From: Moringa oleifera
Lineage: Eukaryota > Streptophyta > Magnoliopsida > Brassicales > Moringaceae
NCBI GenBank assembly: GCA_021397835.1
Contig: JAJFZO010000862.1
Location: 324,501 to 388,500, forward strand
Reading direction: 5' to 3'
Length of the DNA: 64,000 bases
Shown: piece by piece, positions 12,661 through 25,800 of the stretch
Layout of the letters: every line of letters starts with the position of its first letter
Position numbering within the stretch: the stretch's first letter is position 1
Translations under genes and position numbers: made by a program
The notes under the pieces: generated by a model
Database searches by the model: none
What the model saw: only the letters and a program-made list of their open reading frames with translations
Told to the model about the DNA's origin: nothing

Positions 12661-12987
12661 TTGGCAGCAGGGGTGTCACCCCTTGCCCAGGCTGGCCGTG
12701 TGGCTCACTCATTGCTAACGGTCGATGATGGTGTCATCGATCGTCCTGCGCAACGAGACCGCCTAGGCAAGCCTGGGCGTCGGGATCCAGCCCCGCGTCC
12801 ACCACCTCGAGGGCCTGTGATGAAGCACTCCGCATGCTCAAAATTCCCCCAATGATTTAGCCCTCGCGTAGCATGCATCATCGTTAGCTTCGCCGCCCAC
12901 ACCGTTGAGTTTGTCTAGCCACATCCCAGCTCATTATCCCACAATTTCTCTCGTTTCGTTGCCTACATTTTTCCCACCAATGAGGCC
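12661..12987 (+). repeat. Representative type C monomer
   Basis: This 327-bp monomer has CCTGGGCGTCGGGATCCAGC, CCCGCGTCCACC and CTCAAAATTCCCCCAATG, then GCTTCGCCGCCCACACC, GAGTTTGTCTAGCC and CACAATTTCTCTCG. GGATCC gives a BamHI site that types A (GGATCT) and B (GGATTC) lack. Type C is absent before about 10.1 kb and common afterwards. Because 327 is a multiple of three, reading frames carry across 327-bp monomers, which explains the longer meaningless open frames in type C runs. Confidence 0.8.
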
Positions 12988-13766
12988 TTGGCAGCAGGGG
13001 TGTCACGCCTTGCCCAGGCTAGCAGTGTGGCTCGCTCGTTGCTAACGGTCGACGATCGTGTCGTTGATCGCACTGCGCAACGAGTCTGCCTAGGCTAGCC
13101 GTAGCTTTGGGATCTAACCCGACTTCCGTCGCCTCGAGGGACTGCGATGAAGCACTCCGCATGCTCGAAATTCCCACAAACAATGTCGCCCTCACGTAGC
13201 ATGCATCATTGTTAGCTTCACCGGCCACACAGTCGAGCTTGTGTAGCCACATCCCAGCTCATTATACCACGATTTTTCTCATTTCGTTGCCCATGCTTTT
13301 CCCATCGATCAGGCCTTGGCAGTAGGGGTGTCACGCCTTGCCCAGGCCGGCCGTGTGGCTCGCTCGTTGCAAACGGTTGACGATCGTGTTGTCGATCGCG
13401 CTACGTAACGAGCTCGCCTAGGCATGCCTGATCATCGAGATTTAACCCCATGTCCACCGCCTCGAGGGCCTGCGACGAAGCACTCCGCATGCTCAAAATT
13501 CCCCCCAACGATTTGGCCCTCGCGTAGCATGCATCATCGTTAGCTTCACCGCCCACACCGTCATGCTTGTGTAGCCATATCCCAGTACATTATCCCACGA
13601 TTTTTTTCATTTCGTTGCCCATGTTTTTCCCATCGATCAGGCCTTGGCAGCAGGGGTGTCACGCCTTGCCCAGGCTGGCCGTGTGGCTCGCTCGTTGCCA
13701 ACGGTCGACGATCGTGTAGTCGATCGCGCTGCGCAACGAGTCCACCTAGGCAAGCCTAAGCGTCGG

Positions 13767-13810
13767 GATCTAACCCGACGTCCGTCGCGATCTAACCCGA
13801 CGTCCGTCGC
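13767..13810 (+). repeat. 22-bp tandem duplication inside a monomer (HOR copy 1)
   Basis: Two exact copies of a 22-bp unit (13767-13788 and 13789-13810) beginning GATCTAACCCGACG make this monomer 349 bp. The same duplication occurs at 30211-30254 in copy 3 and not in the corresponding clean monomers of copies 4 (38285) and 5 (46791). It is therefore a haplotype marker linking copies 1 and 3. Confidence 0.95.
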
Positions 13811-16800
13811 CTCGAGGGACTGCGATGAAGCACCCGCATGCTCGAAATTTGCCCACACGATTTGGCCCTCGTGTAGCGTGCATCATTGTTAGCTTCACCG
13901 GCCACACCATTGAGCTTGTGTAGCCACATCCCAGCTCATTATCCCATGATTTTTCTCATTTCTTTGCCCATGTTTTTCCCATCGATCAGGCCTTGGCAGC
14001 AGGGGAGTCACTCCTTGCCTAGGTTGGCTGTGTGGCTCGCTCATTGCTAACGGCCGAGGATCATGTCGTCGATCGCTCTGCGTAACGAGTCCCCCTAGGC
14101 AAGCTTGAGCGTCGGGATTCAACCCCACGTCCGTCGCCGCGAGGGCCTGCGACGAAGCATTCCGCATGCTCGAAATTCCCCCAACGATTTGGCCCTCACG
14201 TAGCATGCATCATCGTTAGCTTCACCGCCCACACGGTTGAGCTTGTGTAGCCACATCCCAGCTCATTATGCCACGATTTCTCTCATTTCGTAGCCCATGT
14301 TTTTCCCATCGATGAGGCCTTGGCAACAGTGGTGTCACGCCTTGCCCAGGCCGGTCGTGTGGCTCGCTCGTTGCTAACGGTCGACGATCGTGTCATCGAT
14401 CGCGCTATGCAATGAGCCCGCCTAGGCAAGCCTGATCATCGGGATTCAACCCCACATCCACCGCCTCGAGGGCCTGCGACGAAGCACTCTGCATGCTTAA
14501 AATTCCCCCCAACGATTTGGTCGTCGTGTAGCATTCATCATCGTTAGCTTCACCGCCCACACCGTCGAGCTTGTGTAGCCACATCCAAGTACATTATCTG
14601 ACGATTCTTCTCATTTCATTGCCCATGTTTTTCCCATCGATAAGGCCTTGGCAGCAGGGGTGTCACGCCTTACCCAGGTTGGCCGTGTGGCTCGCTTGTT
14701 GCTAACGGTCGACGATTGTGTCGTCGATCACGCTGTGCAACGAGTCCGCCTAGGCAAGACTTAGCGTCGGGATCTAACCCAACGTCCGTCGCCTCGAGGG
14801 ACTGCGTTGAAGCACCCCGCATGCTCGAAATTCCCCCAAACGATTTGGGCCTCGCGTAGCATGCATCATTGTTAGCTTCATCGGCCACACCGTCGAGCTT
14901 GTGTAGCCATATCCCAGCTCATTATTACACAATTTTTCTCATTTTGTTGCCCATGTTTTTCCCATCGATCAGGCCTTGGCAGCAGGGGTGTCACGCCTTG
15001 CCCAGGCTGGCCGTGTGGCTTGCTTATTGCTAACGGCCGACGATCGTGTCGTCGATCGCGCTGCGTAACGAGTCTGCCAAGGCAAGCCTGGGCGTCGAGA
15101 TCCAGCCACGCGTCCACCACCTCGAGGGCCTGCGACGAGGCACTCCGCATTCTGGAAATCCACCCACCAATTTGGCCCTCGCGTAGCATGCATCATTGTT
15201 AGCTTCGCCGTCCACACCGTCGAGTTTGTCTAGCCACATCCCAGCTCATTATCCCATAATTTCACTCGTTTCGTTGCCCGCATTTTACCCACCGATGAGT
15301 CCTTGGCAGCAGCGGTGTCCTGCCTTGCCCAGGCTGGCCGTGTGGCTCGCTCGTTGCTACCGGCCGACGATCGTGTTGTCAATTGTGCTGCGCAACGAGA
15401 CTGCCTAGGCAAGCCTGGGCGTCGGGATCCAGCCCCGCGTCCACCGCCTCGAGGGCCTGCGACAAAGCACTCCGCATGCTCAAAATCCCCTCAGTGATTT
15501 AGCCCTCATGTAGCATGCATCATCGTTAGCTTCGCCGCCCACACCGTCGAGTTTGTCTAGCCACATCCCAGCTCATTATCCCACAATTTCTCTCGTTTTG
15601 TTGCCCATATTTTTCCCACCGATGAGGCCTTGGCAGCAGGGGTGTCACGCCTTGCCCAGGCTAGCTGTGTGGCTCGCTCGTTGCTAACGGTCGACGATCG
15701 TGTCATCGATCGCACTGCGCAACGAGTCTGCCTAGGGAAGCCTGAGCTTTGGGATCTAACCCGACTTCCGTCGCCTCGAGGGACCGCGATGAAGCACTCC
15801 GCATGCTCGAAATTCCCACAAACAATTTCGCCCTCGCGTAGCATGCATCATCGTTTGCTTCACCGGCCACACAGTCGAGCTTGTGTAGCCACATCCCAGC
15901 TCATTATACCACGATTTTTCTCATTTCGTTGCCCATGCTTTTCCCATCGATCAGGCCTTGGCAGCAGGGGTGTCACGCCTTGCCCAGGCCGGCCGTGTGG
16001 CTCGCTCGTTGCTAACGGTTGACGATCGTGTTGTCGATCGCGCTACGCAACGAGCCCGCCTAGGCAAGCCTGATCATCTGGATTCAACCCCACGTCCACC
16101 GCCTCGAAGGCCTGCGACGAAGAACTCCGCATGCTCAAAATTCCCCCCAACAATTTGGCCCTCGCGTAGCATGCATCATCGTTAGCTTCACCGCCCACAC
16201 CATCGTGATTGTGTAGCCACATCCCAGCACATTATTCCACGATTCTTCTCATTTCGTTGCCCACATTTTTCCCATCGATCAGACCTTGGCAACAGAGGTG
16301 TCACGCCTTACCCAGGCCAGCCGTGTGGCTCGCTTGTTGCTAACGGCCGACGATCCTGTCGTCGATCGCGCTACACAACGAGCCCGGCTAGGCAAGCCTG
16401 ATCATCAGGATTCAACCCCACGTCCACCGCCTCGAGGGCCTGCGACGAAGAACTCCGCATGCTCAAAATTCCCCCAACCGATTTGGCCCTCGCGTAGCAT
16501 GCATCATAGTTAGCTTCATCGCCCACACCCTCACGATTGTGTAGCCACATCCCAGTACTTTATCCCACGATTCTTCTCATTTCATTGCCCACGTTTTTCC
16601 CATCGATGAGGCCTTGGCAGCAGAGGTGTCTCGCCTTGCCCAGGCTGGCCGTGTGGCTCGCTCGTTGCCAACGGTCGACGATCGTGTCATCGATCGCGCT
16701 GCGCAACGAGTCCACCTAGGCAAGCCTAAGCGTCGGGATCTAACCCGACGTCCGTCGCCTCGAGGGACTGCGTTGAAGCACCCGCATGCTCGAAATTCCC

Positions 16801-19800
16801 CCACACGATTTGGCCCTCGCGTAGCGTGCATCATTGTTAGCTTCACCGGCCACACCATCGAGCTTGTGTAGCCACATCCCAGGTCATTATCCCATGATTT
16901 TTCTCATTTCGTTGCCCATGTTTTTTCCATCGATGAGGCCTTGGCAGCAGGGGTGTCACCCCTTGCCCAGGCTGGCCGTGTGGCTCACTCATTGCTAACG
17001 GTCGACGATGGCGTCGTCGATCGCGCTGCGCAACGAGACTGCCTAGGCAAGCCTGGGAGTCGGGATCCAATCCACGTCCGTCGCAGCGAGGGCCTGCGAC
17101 GAAACACTCCGCATGCTCGAAATTCCCCCAACGATTTGGCCCTCACGTAGCATGCGTCATCGTTAGGTTCACCGCCCACACGGTCGAGCTTGTGTAGCCA
17201 CATCCCTGCTCATTATGCCACGATTTTTCTCATTTTGTTGCCCATGTTTTTCCCATCGATGAGGCCTTGGCAACAGTGGTGTCACGCCTTGCCCAGGCCG
17301 GTCGTGTGGCTCGCTCATTGCTAACGGTCGACGATCGTGTCATCGATCGCGCTATGCAATGAGCCCGACTAGGCAAGCCTGATCGTCGGGATTCAACCCC
17401 ACATCCACCGCCTTGAGGGCCTGCGATGAAGCACTCCGCATGCTTAAAATTCCCCCCAACGATTTGGTCGTCGCGTAGCATTGATCATCGTTAGCTTCAC
17501 CGCCCACACCGTCGTGCTTGTGTAGCCACATCCCAGTACATTATCCCACGATTCTTCTCATTTGGTTGCCCACGTTTTTCCCATCGATGAGGCCTTGGCA
17601 GCAGGGGTGTCACGCCTTGCCCAGGCTGGCCGTATGGCTAGCTCGTTGCTAACGGTTGACGATCTTGTCGTCGATCGCTCTGCGCAACGAGTCCACCTAG
17701 GCAAGCCTAAGCGTCGGGATTCAACCACACGTCTACCGCCTCGAGAGCTTGCGACGAAGCACTCCGCATGCTCGAAATTCCCCCCAACGATTTGGCCGTC
17801 GCGTAGCATGCATCATCGTTAGCTTCATTGCCTACACCATCGAGCTTGTGTAGCCACATCCCAGCTCATTATCCCACGTTTTTTCTCATTTTGTTGCCCA
17901 TGTTTTTCCCATCGATGAGGCCTTGGCAGCACCGGTGTCACTCTTTGCCCTGGCTTGCCAGTGTGGCTCGCTCATTGGTAACGGTCGACGATCGTGTCGT
18001 CGATCGTGTTGCTCAACGAGTCCGCCTAGGCAAGACTAAGCGTCGGGATTCAACCCCACGTCCATCGCCTCGATGGCCTGCGACGAAGCACTTCGCATGC
18101 TCGAAATTCCCCCAACGATTTGGCCCTCACGCAGCATGCATCATCGTTAGCTTCACCGGCCACACCGTCGAGCTTGTGTAGCCACATCCCAGCTCATTAT
18201 ACCACGATTTTTCTCATTTTGTTGCCCATGTTTTTCCCATCAATCAGGCCTTAGCAGCAGGGGTGTCACGCCTTGCCCAGGCCGGCCGTGTGGCATGCTT
18301 ATTGCTAACGGCCGACGATCGTGTCATCGATCGCGCTGCGCAACGAGTCTGCCAAGGCAACCCTGGGCGTCGGGATCCAGCCGCGCGTCCGCCGCCTCGA
18401 GGTCCTGCGACGAAGCACTTCGCATGCTGGAAATCCACCCATCGATTTGGCCCTCGCGTAGCATGCATCATTGTTAGCTTCGCCGTCCACACCGTCGAGT
18501 TTGTCTAGCCACATCCCAGCTCATTATCCCACAATTTCACTCGTTTCGTTGCCCACATTTTACCCACCGATGAGTCATTGGCAGCAGCGGTGTGCTGCCT
18601 TGCCCAGGCTGGCCGTGTGGCTCGCTCGTTGCTACCGGCCGACGATCGTGTTGTCAATTGCGCTGCGCAACGAGTCCGCTTAAGCAAGCCTGAGCGTCGA
18701 AATCCAACCCCACGTCCACCGCCTCGAGGGCCTGCGAAGATGCACTCCGCATGCTCGAAATTCCCCCCAACGATTTGGCCCTGGCGTAGCATGCATCATC
18801 GTTAGCTTCACCGGCCACACAGTCGAGCTTGTGCAGCCACATCCCAGCTCATTATACCACGATTTTTCTCATTTCGTTGCCCACGTTTTTTCCGTCGATG
18901 AGGCCTTGGCAGCAGGGGTGTCACCCCTTGCCCAGGCTGGCCGTGTGGCTCATTCATTTCTAACGGTCGACGGTGGTGTCGTCGATCGCGCTGCGCAACG
19001 AGACCGTCTAGGCAAGCTAGGGCGTCGGGATCCAGCCCTGCGTCCACCGCCTCGAGGGCCTGCGACGAAGCACTCCGCATGCTCAAAATCCCCCCAGCGA
19101 TTTAGCCCTCGCGTAGCATGCATCATCGTAAGCTTCACCACCCACACCGTCTAGCTTGTGTAGCCACATCCCAGTACATTATCCCACGATTCTTCTCATT
19201 TCGTTGCCCACGTTTTTCCCATCGATGAGGCCTTGGCAGTAGGGGTGTCACGCATTGCCCAGGCTGGCCGTGTGGCTTGCCCATTGCAAACGGCCGACGA
19301 TCGTGTCGTCGATCGCGCTGCGCAACGAGTCCGCCCAGGCAAGAGTGGGCGTAGGTATCCAGCCCCGCGTCCGCCGCCTTGAGGGCCTGCGACGAAGATC
19401 TTCGCATGCTCGAAATCCCCCCAGCGATTTGGCCCTCACGTAGCATGCATCATTGTTTGCTTCGCCGCCCACACCGTCGAGTTTGTCTAGCCATATCCTA
19501 GCTCATTATCCCACAATTTCCCTCGTTTCGTCTCCCACGTTTTTCCCATCGATGAGGCCTTGGCAGTAGGGGTGTCATGCCTTGCCAAGGTTGGCCGTGT
19601 GGCTAGCTCGTTGCAAACGGCCAACGATCGTGTCGTCGATCGCTCTGCGTAACGAGTCCCCCTAGGCAAGCTTGAGCGTCAGGATTCAACCCCACGTCCG
19701 TCGCCGCGAGGGCCTGCGACGAAGCATTCCGCATGCTCGAAATTCCCCCAACGATTTGGCCCTCACGTAGCATGCATCATCGTTAGCTTCACCGCCCACA

Positions 19801-19886
19801 CGGTCGAGCTTGTGTAGCCACATCCCAGCTCATTATGCCACGATTTTTCTCATTTCGTAGCCCATGTTTTTCCCATCGATGAGGCC

Positions 19887-22800
19887 TTGGCAACAGTGGT
19901 GTCACGGCTTGCCCAGGCCGGTCGTGTGGCTTGCTCGTTGCTAACGGTCGACGATCGTGTCATCGATCGCGCTACGCAATTCGCCCGCCTAATGGCAATC
20001 CTGCTCATCTGGGATTCAACCCCATCCTCCCCTCCTCGAAGGCCTGCGATGAAGCACTCTGCAAGCTCAAAATCCACCCAGCGATTTGGTCCTCGAGTGG
20101 CATTCATCATCGTTAGCTTAGCCGCCCACACCGTCGAGCTTGTGTAGCCACATCCCAGCTCATTATCCCACGATTTTTCTCGTTTCCTCGCCCATGTTTT
20201 TCCCACCGATGGGGCCTTGGCAGCAGGGGTGTCACGCCTTGCCCAGGCTAGCCATGTGGCTCGCTCATTGCTAACGGCCGATGATCGTGTCGTTGATCGC
20301 TCTGTGCAACGAGTCTGCCTAGGCAAACTTAGCGACGGAATCTAACCCGACGTTCGTCGCCTTCGAGGGACTGCGATGAGCACCCGCATTGCTCGAAATT
20401 CCCTCAAACGATTTTGGGCCTCCGCATTAGCATGCATCACATCGTTAGCTATCACCGGCCACACCGTCGAGCTTGTGTAGCCACATCTCAGCTCATTATT
20501 ACACGATTTTCCTCATTTTGTTGCCCATGTTTTTTCCATCGATGAGGCCTTGGCAGCAGGGGTGTCACGCCTTGCCCAGGCTGGCAGTGTGGCTTGCTTA
20601 TTGCTAACGGTCAACGATCGCGTCGTCGATCGCGCTGCGCAACGAGTCCGCTTGGGCAAGCCTGAGCGTCGGAATCTAACCCCACGTCCACCGCCTCGAG
20701 GGCCTGCGAGGAAGCACTCCGCATGCTCGAAATTCTCCCCAACGATTTTGTCACTTGCGTGCATGCATCATCGTTAGCTTCACCGGCACAACGTCGAGCT
20801 TGTGTAGCCCACATCCACTCATTTATACCTACGATTTTTTCTCATTTCATTGCCCACGTTTTTTTCCCAAATCGATGAGGCCTTGGCAGCAGGGGTGTCA
20901 CCCCTTGCCCAAGCTGGCCGTGTGGCTCACTCATTGTTAACGGTCGGTGATGGTGTCATCGATCGTGCTGCGCAACGAGACCGCCTAGGCAAGCCTGGGC
21001 GTCGGGATCCAGCCCCGCGTCCACCGCCTTGAGGGCCTGCGACGAAGCACTTCGCATGCTCAAAATTCCCCCAGCGATTTAGCCCTCGCGTGGCATGCAT
21101 CATCGTTAGCTTCGTCGCCCATACCGTTGAGTTTGTCTAGCCACATCCCAGCTCATTATCCCACAATTTCTCTCGTTTCGTTGCCCACAGTTTTCCCACC
21201 GATGAGGCCTTGGCAGCAGGGGTGTCACGCCTTGCCCAGGCTAGTTGTGTGGCTCGCTCGTTGCTAACGGTCGACGATCGTGTCATCGATCGCACTGCGC
21301 AACGAGTCTGCCTAGGGAAGCCTGAGCTTTGGGATCTAACCCGACTTCCGTCGCCTCGAGGGACTGCGATGAAGCACTCCGCATGCTCGAAATTCCCACA
21401 AACAAATTCGCCCTCGCGTAGAATGCATCATCGTTTGCTTCACCGGCCACACAGTCGAGCTTGTGTAGCCACATCCCAGCTCATTATCCCATGATTTTTC
21501 TCATTTCGTTGCCAGGCTTTTACCATCGCTCAGCCTTGGCAGCAGGGGTGTGCAACGCCTTGCCCAGGCCGGCCCGGGTGGAGCTCGCTTCGTTCCTACG
21601 GTTGACGATCGTGTTGTCGATCGCGCTGAAAAAACGCAACGAGCTCGCCTAGGCATGCCCTGTCATCGGATTTAACCCCACTTCCACCGCCTCGAGGTGC
21701 CACTATCTACGAAGCACTCCGCAATGCTCAAAATCCCCCCAGTGATTTGGCCCTCGCGTAGCATGCAAGATGATTAGCTTCGTCGCCCACACCGTCGAGC
21801 TTGTGTAGCCAGATCCTAGCTCATTATCCCACGATTTTTCTCATTTCGTTGCCCATGTTTTTCCCACCGATGAGGCCTTGGCAGCAGGGTGTCACGCCTT
21901 GCCCTGGCTGGCCGTGTGGCTCACTCATTGCTAATGGCCGACGATCGTGTCGTCTATCGCAGGCTGCTGCGCAACGATCCACCTAGCAAGCCTAACGGCG
22001 TATCTAACCTCGACGTCCTCGCCGCTCGAGGACTGCGTGAGCCCCTCATGCTTCTAATTTGCCACACTTTGGCCCTCGTGTAGCGTGCCATTGTTAGCTT
22101 CACCGGCCACACACCATTGAGCTGTGTATCCACATCCCAGCTCATTATCCCATGATTTTCTCATTTCGTTGCCCACGTTTTTCCCATCGATCAGGCCTTG
22201 GCAGCAGGGGTGTCACTCCTTGCCTAGGTTGGCTGTGTGGCTCGCTCATTGCTAACGGCCGACGATCATGTCGTCGATCGCTCTGCGCAACGAGTCCCCC
22301 TAGGCAAGCCTGAGCGTCGGGATTCAACCCCACGTCCGTCGCCGTGAGGGCCTGCGACGAAGCATTCCGCATGCTCGAAATTCCCCCAACGATTTGGCCC
22401 TCACGTAGCATGCATCATCGTTAGCTTGACCGCCCACACGGTCGAGCTTGTGTAGCCACATCCCAGCTCATTATGCCACGATTTTCTCCTCATTTCGTAA
22501 CCCATTGTTTTTTTCCCATCGATGGCCTTGGCAGCAGTGGTGTCCGTAATGCCTTGCCCAGAATGCCGTCGTGTGGCTCGCCTCGTTTGCTAACTCTAGC
22601 GATCGTGTCATCGAATCGCGCTATGCAATGAGCCCTGCCTAGGCAAGCCTGATCATCGGATTCAACCCCACATCTAAATCATTCCACCCCCGCCTCGAGG
22701 GCCTGCGACGAAGCACTCTGCAACTGCTTAAAATTCCCCCAAACGATTTGGTCCATTCCGTGTAAGCATGCATCATCGTTAGCTTCACCGCCCACACCAT

Positions 22801-25800
22801 CGAGCTTGTGTAGCCACATTCCAGTACATTATCTGACGATTCTTCTCATTTCATTGCCCACGTTTTTCCCATCGATGAGGCCTTGGCAGCAGGGGTGTCA
22901 CGCCTTACCCAGGCTGGCCGTGTGGCTCGCTTGTTGCTAACAGTCGACGATTGTGTCGTCGATCGCGCTGTGCAACGAGTCCGCCTAGGCAAGACTTAGC
23001 GTCGGGATCTAACCCGATGTCCGTCGCCTCGAGGGACTGCGTTGAAGCACCCCGCATGCTCGAAATTCCCCCAAACGATTTGGGCCTCGCGTAGCATGCA
23101 TCATCTTTAGCTTCACCGGCCACACCGTCGAGCTTGTGTAGCCACATCCCAGCTCATTATTACACAATTTTTCTCATTTTGTTGCCCATGTTTTTCCCAT
23201 CGATGAGGCCTTAGCAGCAGGGGTGTCATGCCTTGCCCAGGCTGGCCGTGTGGCTTTCTTATTGCTAACGGCCGACGATCGTGTCGTCGATCGCGCTGCG
23301 TAACGAGTCTGCCAAGGCAAGCCTGGGCGTCGAGATCCAGCCACGCGTCCACCACCTCGAGGGCCTGCGACGAGGCACTCCGCATACTGGAAATCCACCC
23401 ACCAATTTGGCCCTCGCGTAGCATGCATCATTGTTAGCTTCGCCGTCCACACCGTCGAGTTTGTCTAGCCACATCCCAGCTCATTATCCCACAATTTCAC
23501 TCGTTTCGTTGCCCACATTTTACCCACCGATGAGTCCTTGGCAGCAGCGGTGTCCTGCCTTGCCCAGGCTGGCCGTGTGGCTCGCTCGTTGCTACCGACC
23601 GACGATCGTGTTGTCAATTGCGCTGCGCAACGAGACTGCCTAGGCAAGCCTGGGCGTCGGGATCCAGCCCCGCGTCCACCGCCTCGAGGGCCTGCGACGA
23701 AGCACTTCGCATGCTCAAAATTCCCCCAGCGATTTAGCCCTCGCGTGGCATGCATCATCGTTAGCTTCGTCGCCCATACCGTTGAGTTTGTCTTGCCACA
23801 TCCCAGCTCATTATCCCACAATTTCTCTCGTTTCGTTGCCCACAGTTTTCCCACCGATGAGGCCTTGGCAGCAGGGGTGTCACGCCTTGCCCAGGCTAGC
23901 TGTGTGGCTCGCTCGTTGCTAACGGTCGACGATCGTGTCATCGATCGCACTGTGCAACGAGTCTGCCTAGGGAAGCCTGAGCTTTGGGATCTAACCCGAC
24001 TTCCGTCGCCTCGAGGGACTGCGATGAAGCACTCCGCATGCTCGAAATTCCCACAAACAATTTCGCCCTCGCGTAGCATGCATCATCGTTTGCTTCACCG
24101 GCCACACAGTCGAGCTTGTGTAGCCACATCCCAGCTCATTATACCACGATTTTTCTCATTTTGTTTCCCATGTTTTTCCCATCGATCAGGCCTTGGCAGC
24201 AGGGGTGTCACGCCTTGCCCAGGCTGGCCGTGTGGCTCGCTCGTTGCTAACGGCTGACGATTGTGTGGTCGATCGCGCTACGCAACGAGCCCGCCTAGGC
24301 AAGCCTGATCATCGGGATTCAACCCCACGTCCACCGCCTCGAAGGCCTGCGACGAAGAACTCCGCATGCTCAAAATTCCCCCCAACGATTTGGCCCTCGC
24401 GTAGCATGCATCATCGTTAGCTTCACCGCCCACACCATCGTGATTGTGTAGCCACATCCCAGCACATTATTCCACGATTCTTCTCATTTCGTTGCCCACG
24501 TTTTTCCCATCGATCAGACCTTGGCAGCAGAGGTGTCACGCCTTACCCAGGCCAGCCGTGTGGCTCGCTTGTTGCTAACAGCCGACGATCCTGTCGTCGA
24601 TCGCGCTACACAACGAGCCCGGCTAGGCAAGCCTGATCATCAGGATTCAACCCCACGTCCACCACCTCGAGGGCCTGCGACGAAGAACTCCGCATGCTCA
24701 AAATTCCCCCAACCGATTTGGCCCTCGCGTAGCATGCATCATAGTTAGCTTCATCGCCCACACCCTCATGACTGTGTAGCCACATCCCAGTACTTTATCC
24801 CACGATTCTTCTCATTTCATTGCCCACGTTTTTCCCATCGATGAGGCCTTGGCAGCAGGGGTGTCACGCCTTGCCCAGGCTGGCCGTGTGGCTCGCTCGT
24901 TGCCAACGGTCGACGATCGTGTCATCGATCGCGCTGCGCAACGAGTCCACCTAGGCAAGCCTAAGCGTTGGGATCTAACCCGACGTCCGTCGCCTCGAGG
25001 GACTGCATTGAAGCACCCGCATGCTCGAAATTCCCCCACACGATTTGGCCCTCGCGTAGCGTGCATCATTGTTAGCTTCACCGGCCACACCATCGAGCTT
25101 GTGTAGCCACATCCCAGGTCATTATCCCATGATTTTTCTCATTTCGTTGCCCATGTTTTTTCCATCGATGAGGCCTTGGCAGCAGGGGTGTCACCCCTTG
25201 CCCAGGCTGGCCGTGTGGCTCACTCATTGCTAACGGTCGACGATGGCGTCGTCGATCGCGCTGCGCAACGAGACTGCCTAGGCAAGCCTGGGCGTCGGGA
25301 TTCAATCCACGTCCGTCGCAGCGAGGGCCTGCGACGAAGCACTCCGCATGCTCGAAATTCCCCCAACGATTTGGCCCTCACGTAGCATGCGTCATCGTTA
25401 GGTTCACCGCCCACACGGTCGAGCTTGTGTAGCCACATCCCTGCTCATTATGCCACGATTTTTCTCATTTTGTTGCCCATGTTTTTCCAATCGATGAGGC
25501 CTTGGCAACAGTGGTGTCACGCCTTGCCCAGGCCGGTCGTGTGGCTCACTCATTGCTAACGGTCGACGATCGTGTCATCGATCGCGCTATGCAATGAGCC
25601 CGACTAGGCAAGCCTGATCGTCGGGATTCAACCCCACATCCACCGCCTTGAGGGCCTGCGATGAAGCACTCCGCATGCTTAAAATTCCCCCCAACGATTT
25701 GGTCGTCGCGTAGCATTGATCATCGTTAGCTTCACCGCCCACACCGTCGTGCTTGTGTAGCCACATCCCAGTACATTATCCCACGATTCTTCTCATTTGG

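Larger units (their letters stand above)
11678..19886 (+). repeat. Higher-order repeat copy 1 (25 monomers, 8209 bp)
   Basis: Monomer starts: 11678, 12006, 12333, 12661, 12988, 13316, 13644, 13993, 14320, 14648, 14976, 15303, 15630, 15958, 16286, 16614, 16941, 17267, 17595, 17923, 18251, 18578, 18906, 19233, 19560. Each has its counterpart 25 monomers on. Neighbouring monomers differ at many sites (17595 against 17923 about 88% by eye), while 17595 and 25830 show no difference I could find. Position 7 carries a 22-bp tandem duplication shared only with copy 3. From 15786 to 19974 the copy looks identical to copy 3 at offset 16444. Its first monomers match copy 5 at offset 33147. Internally, 12661-13643 resembles 15303-16285, and 14976/15303 resemble 18251/18578, showing older 8- to 10-monomer subunits. 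Confidence 0.9.

Noticed and set aside
23538..24257. Longest forward open frame (239 codons) as a gene, with equivalents at 31747 and 48428
   Set aside because: It spans two to three satellite monomers, begins at TTG within the anchor motif, has homologous open frames on both strands and disrupted equivalents in other HOR copies, and shows no protein family motif.
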